Positions 60,827 to 64,000 of a DNA stretch of 64,000 bases are shown here, piece after piece. The DNA is from Akkermansia muciniphila. GTDB lineage: Bacteria > Verrucomicrobiota > Verrucomicrobiia > Verrucomicrobiales > V1-33. Under the pieces are notes generated by a model that worked only from the letters and a program-made list of their open reading frames with translations, ran no database searches and had not been told where the DNA came from. How positions within the stretch are numbered: position 1 is the first letter of the stretch; the number at the start of each line of letters is the position of its first letter. The DNA is taken from positions 1-64,000 of the forward strand of contig CALQSQ010000009.1 in the NCBI GenBank assembly GCA_943333275.1, written 5' to 3'. The position numbers were made by a program, and so were the translations under genes.

Positions 60827-62368
60827 ATGAAATTTTCACAATTCTTCCCCAAAATCCTACTTCTTTCCCTCGCCATTTCGCCCGTTCGCGCTGCGGATGA
60901 GAAGCCGGCAAACCAACCTGCCAAGCCCGAGGAGAAACCCAAGGATGGGAAATTTGACCCAGCCCGGGTGCCTGTGTCGGTGACGCAGCATGAAATCAAA
61001 GTTGGCGACCGCGCCATCAAATATGTCGCGACGGCGGGGTCGATGACCCTTTCCAAGCCGGATGGCGATGCGAAGGCGGGGGTGTTCTACGTGGCCTACA
61101 CGCTGGGAGAGATCAAGAAAGACCCGGCGGCCATCGCGGTTGGTCAGGCGCGGCCGGTGACGTTTTGTTTCAATGGCGGGCCGGGGTCGTCGGCGGTGTG
61201 GTTGCATCTGGGGGCGTTTGGGCCGCGTCGTGTTCTGCTGCCGGAGGGCGGCACGGGGACGCCCAAGGCGCCCTTTCAACTGGTGGATAATCCTTACACC
61301 CTCTTGGAAACCACGGATCTTGTCTTTGTCGATCCGGTCAGCACTGGCTACAGCCGTCCGGAGAAGGGTCAGGATCCGAAGCAATTCCACGGATTTAATG
61401 AGGACGTGGAGAGCGTGGGTGACTTCATCCGGCTCTACGTCAGCAAGAATCAGCGTTGGAATTCCCCCAAATTCCTGATGGGCGAGAGCTACGGCGGCAT
61501 CCGCAGCGCGGGCCTGGCGGGGCATTTGCAGAGCCGCTATGGAATGTCGCTCAACGGGATCATCATTGTCTCCGGCGTGCTGGATTTCCAAACGCTGAAC
61601 GGCTCGGGCGACAACGATCTTGCCTTCATCTGTTTCCTGCCGACCATGAGCAACGTGGCCGGGTATCACAAAAAACTCGCCCCAGACCTGCTGCAGGATC
61701 CCGCCAAAACAGCCCAGACGGCCCACGAATTTGCCCAGGGTGCCTATGCCTCCGCGCTGCTCAAGGGGGCCTCGCTGCCAGCGGCTGAGAAGCAGGCGAT
61801 TGCCGCGCAAATTTCCAAATTCACCAGCCTGCCAGAGGACCTGGTGATGCGCGAAAACCTTCGCATTTCTCCCGGATTGTTTTTTGGAAAATTGCTCGAG
61901 AAGGAACGCCAACTCGTGGGCCGCTTCGACGGCCGTGTGGTGGGCGATCCTGAAGTGGGTGATCCCTCCTACAACAATGTTTACGGAGCTTTCTCGAGTT
62001 CGCTCAATGCCTATATTCGCGGCGAACTTCGCGTGAAAAACGACCAGCCTTACGAAATCCTCAGCAACCAGGTGCACCCATGGAACTACGATTCCTTCAC
62101 CAACCGCTACGTCAACGTCGCGGGCACCCTCAGCGAGGCCATCCAGTCAAATCCGAGCCTCAGGGTTTACGTCGCCTGCGGCCACTACGATCTGGCCACG
62201 CCCGCTGATGGGATCAAATTCAGTTTCGATCACATGCCTTTGAATGACAAACAGCGTCAAAACGTCCATTTCGGCTATTACGAGGGAGGCCATATGATGT
62301 ATACGAACCTTCCGGAGCTTGAGAAATTGAGCTGGGAGCTGGCGGAATTTGTGAAAGCGGCTCAATAA
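60827..62368 (+). CDS. Secreted serine carboxypeptidase, peptidase family S10
   Basis: A 513-aa peptidase with a signal peptide (MKFSQFFPKILLLSLAISPVRA) and an acidic/Lys linker. The S10 domain has FCFNGGPGSSAVWLHLGAFGP as the oxyanion-hole region, GESYGG with nucleophile Ser221, YDLATP with catalytic Asp455, and GGHMMY with catalytic His489. It would release C-terminal residues from peptides in the periplasm or outside the cell. Length is typical of bacterial members. No neighbour suggests a specific substrate. Confidence 0.93.
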   Translation: MKFSQFFPKILLLSLAISPVRAADEKPANQPAKPEEKPKDGKFDPARVPVSVTQHEIKVGDRAIKYVATAGSMTLSKPDGDAKAGVFYVAYTLGEIKKDPAAIAVGQARPVTFCFNGGPGSSAVWLHLGAFGPRRVLLPEGGTGTPKAPFQLVDNPYTLLETTDLVFVDPVSTGYSRPEKGQDPKQFHGFNEDVESVGDFIRLYVSKNQRWNSPKFLMGESYGGIRSAGLAGHLQSRYGMSLNGIIIVSGVLDFQTLNGSGDNDLAFICFLPTMSNVAGYHKKLAPDLLQDPAKTAQTAHEFAQGAYASALLKGASLPAAEKQAIAAQISKFTSLPEDLVMRENLRISPGLFFGKLLEKERQLVGRFDGRVVGDPEVGDPSYNNVYGAFSSSLNAYIRGELRVKNDQPYEILSNQVHPWNYDSFTNRYVNVAGTLSEAIQSNPSLRVYVACGHYDLATPADGIKFSFDHMPLNDKQRQNVHFGYYEGGHMMYTNLPELEKLSWELAEFVKAAQ

Positions 62369-62403
62369 CCGCCGACGGACAATTTGCGCCTCTCCCCCGG
62401 TGG

Positions 62404-63237
62404 TCACTCTCCGGTCCAGAGTTCGCGGACACGTTCGATTTTCACGGCCTTGCCTGTGGTAGTATCGATTTCCACCCACGCGCCGCACACCAGCACCGGC
62501 CCGGGAGCCACGATGAAGCGCCCGGGGAGGCTGGTGCGGAAACGGGCGAGGACGGGCTCGATGCGGCTGCCGATGATGCTCTCGACCGGGCCGCACATGC
62601 CTGAATCGCAGAGGAAGGCGGTGCCGCCGGGAAAGATCGTTTCATCCGCCGTCTGAACATGCGTGTGGGTGCCGATTACCGCGCTGACCGTGCCATCGAG
62701 GAACCTCCCCATGGCGATTTTTTCGCTGGTGGCCTCGGCATGAAAGTCCATGAAAATGACGGGCGTTTCCTCGCGGAGTCTGGACACTTCGGCTTCGGCG
62801 GCGAGGAAGGGATTTTCCAAGGGAGGCTGGGTAAACGTGCGGCCCTGGGCATTGAGGACGGCGACTTTCCCCTTGTCCGTTTCCAGCACGATCGAGCCCT
62901 GTCCGGGAGTGCCCGGCGGATAGTTGATGGGTCGCAGCAGCCGGGGTTCGGTGGCCATGTAGTCGATGATTTCCGGCTGGTCCCAGGCATGATCTCCCAG
63001 CGTGACCACCGCCGCTCCGGCACGCAGCAGGGCAATGCAGATGCGCGGGGTGATGCCGCGGCCTCCGGCGGAGTTTTCGCCATTTACCACGACGAAGTCG
63101 ATGTCATGGCGCTCCTTCAACTTGGGAATGAAATCGATCACGGCCTTGCGCCCGGGTTCGCCGAAGACATCTCCGAGGAAGAGGATGCGGATCGTCTGTG
63201 CGGGGCTTTCAGTTGCGTTCAAAAGGGGAAGGGCCAT
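62404..63237 (-). CDS. ymdB: YmdB-family metallophosphoesterase
   Basis: A 277-aa protein of the YmdB/TIGR00282 family, which in Bacillus hydrolyses 2',3'-cyclic nucleotides and affects biofilm and sporulation decisions. Visible motifs are LFLGDVFGEPGRKAV, VNGENSAGGRGI, TLGDHAWDQ and FMDFHAEATSEKIAMG with GTHTHVQTAD. In Bacillus the third motif reads GNHTWD; here Asn is replaced by Asp. It is divergent from the amidase gene, with 24 bases between starts. Confidence 0.92.
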   Translation of the reverse strand: MALPLLNATESPAQTIRILFLGDVFGEPGRKAVIDFIPKLKERHDIDFVVVNGENSAGGRGITPRICIALLRAGAAVVTLGDHAWDQPEIIDYMATEPRLLRPINYPPGTPGQGSIVLETDKGKVAVLNAQGRTFTQPPLENPFLAAEAEVSRLREETPVIFMDFHAEATSEKIAMGRFLDGTVSAVIGTHTHVQTADETIFPGGTAFLCDSGMCGPVESIIGSRIEPVLARFRTSLPGRFIVAPGPVLVCGAWVEIDTTTGKAVKIERVRELWTGE

Positions 63238-63261
63238 GGTGCGGAAGCTTGCTTTTCGGCC

Positions 63262-64000
63262 ATGCCATTTCGTTTGTCCAACCCCATTCTGCTCATCACC
63301 GCCGCGGTCTGCCTGGGGTTGTCGTCATCCTGTGAACGAAAACCGCCGCCGCCGCCGCCTCCCGCTGTCGTGCCTGCAAAGCTGGCCCCGCTTGGATCGG
63401 CACCGGACTGGTCGCGGCTGGAACCCTTTCAACGCACGATCACTCGCGAGGAATTTCAGCGGCGGCTGGATTCCGTCTATGCCCTGCCGGGGGCTTCCAT
63501 CACCACCCTATTCGTTGAGGAGGATCGTGTCAAAATCCGCCGCCAATCCACGCTGCCCATGCTGGAGGCCTCAAACATGGTGGAATTGCACTTTGGAATT
63601 GCCCCGATGCCCACCCAACGTTTCTGGCGCAAGCGTGCTGAACTGCCTCCGCTTACCGATGCCTCACGACCGTTGCGGGGCTTGCGCATCGCGCTGGATC
63701 CGGGCCACATCGGCGGCACCTGGGCAACGATCGAGGAACGAAATTTCATCCCTGAAAGCGGTCCGCCTGTCCAGGAAGGTGGACTGGCCCTGACCACGGC
63801 GCGGGTCCTGCGGACCATGCTAGAATCGATGGGAGCCGAGGTCGTGATGGTGCGTGACAAGCTCGAACCGGTCACGCCGCTGCGCCCTGCGAACCTGCTT
63901 TCCCAGGCCCGTGCGGAATTGCAGGCCATGGGAATCGATCCCGATCATCCGCCTGACACATCACCTGCAAATACCGTGCGCTGGCAATCCGAAAAACTCT
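63262..64000 (+). CDS. N-acetylmuramoyl-L-alanine amidase, partial at window end
   Basis: The frame from ATG 63262 remains open to the window edge (246 codons). A signal peptide with a lipobox-like end (LGLSSSC, Cys24; the -3 position is not ideal) is followed by seven prolines, a linker with a domain I do not recognise, and the start of an amidase_3 domain. LRIALDPGHIGG holds a zinc-ligand His149, and GGLALTTARVLRTMLESMGAEVVMVR continues the fold. Such enzymes cut the bond between MurNAc and the stem peptide in cell-wall turnover or daughter separation. Confidence 0.85.
   Translation, partial: MPFRLSNPILLITAAVCLGLSSSCERKPPPPPPPAVVPAKLAPLGSAPDWSRLEPFQRTITREEFQRRLDSVYALPGASITTLFVEEDRVKIRRQSTLPMLEASNMVELHFGIAPMPTQRFWRKRAELPPLTDASRPLRGLRIALDPGHIGGTWATIEERNFIPESGPPVQEGGLALTTARVLRTMLESMGAEVVMVRDKLEPVTPLRPANLLSQARAELQAMGIDPDHPPDTSPANTVRWQSEKL

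Noticed and set aside
60857-62077. A 406-codon minus-strand open frame
   Set aside because: It is antisense to the S10 peptidase gene, which carries a complete catalytic triad.

Overview
The window looks like a chromosomal segment of a member of the Verrucomicrobiota, possibly near Verrucomicrobiales. The grounds are two separate pairs of Planctomycete/Verrucomicrobia-type secreted proteins (DUF1501 plus PSCyt/DUF1549/DUF1553), a very large secreted lamin-tail/CotH/beta-helix protein, high-GC codon use, and many genes with weak or no Shine-Dalgarno sequence. This placement is inferred from gene content. No rRNA or tRNA gene was seen.

Layout. 1-3.4 kb is an accessory patch: a 7-bp satellite, a truncated methyltransferase start beside IS21-like end repeats, a four-gene minus-strand set with an intact and a degenerate HNH protein, a divergent XRE-HNH pair, a 53-aa antisense-overlapping ORF and the tail of a sulfatase. 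3.4-15.1 kb is mostly housekeeping or envelope: aquaporin, a lipoprotein hydrolase, YjbQ, a DUF1549-DUF1501 pair, PurB, an outer-membrane barrel protein and RuvB. 15.5-23.6 kb is one gene of about 2,690 codons, followed by a second DUF1501-PSCyt operon read towards it (23.6-28.1 kb). 28.3-33.2 kb holds a surface-polysaccharide set (Wzx-like flippase, Wzy/ligase-like protein, small zinc-ribbon protein, AsnB-type amidotransferase) without any glycosyltransferase in view.

33.2-36.2 kb is a second accessory patch: a DUF2262 protein with a membrane-anchored partner, a 41-bp tandem array of hairpin-forming units (34652-34894), an unrecognised 240-aa gene, and a 352-bp MITE-like element (35736-36087) with 17-bp imperfect terminal inverted repeats around a 145-bp nested palindrome. 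36.2-46.4 kb carries zinc-ribbon and membrane proteins, an ATGA-coupled three-gene operon, TrmL, an RCK_C membrane protein, TerC, thymidylate kinase, an MFS transporter and CysS. The last two converge on a 25-bp inverted repeat that reaches the cysS stop codon.

46.4-58.3 kb is dominated by secreted or membrane proteins of uncertain role: a proline-rich protein, a subtilisin-fold protein with Glu at the expected catalytic Asp position, a DUF2314 protein, a Kelch protein, an ankyrin lipoprotein, an SGNH hydrolase and a serpin-like protein with a proline-rich reactive-loop region. 58.4-64 kb returns to conserved functions: FeoB/FeoA, an S10 peptidase, a YmdB-type phosphodiesterase and the start of an N-acetylmuramoyl-L-alanine amidase cut by the window edge.

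The best candidates for something undescribed are the HNH cluster at the left end and the 240-aa gene placed between two different palindromic repeat elements. Functions beyond named families are inference; no database search was possible.
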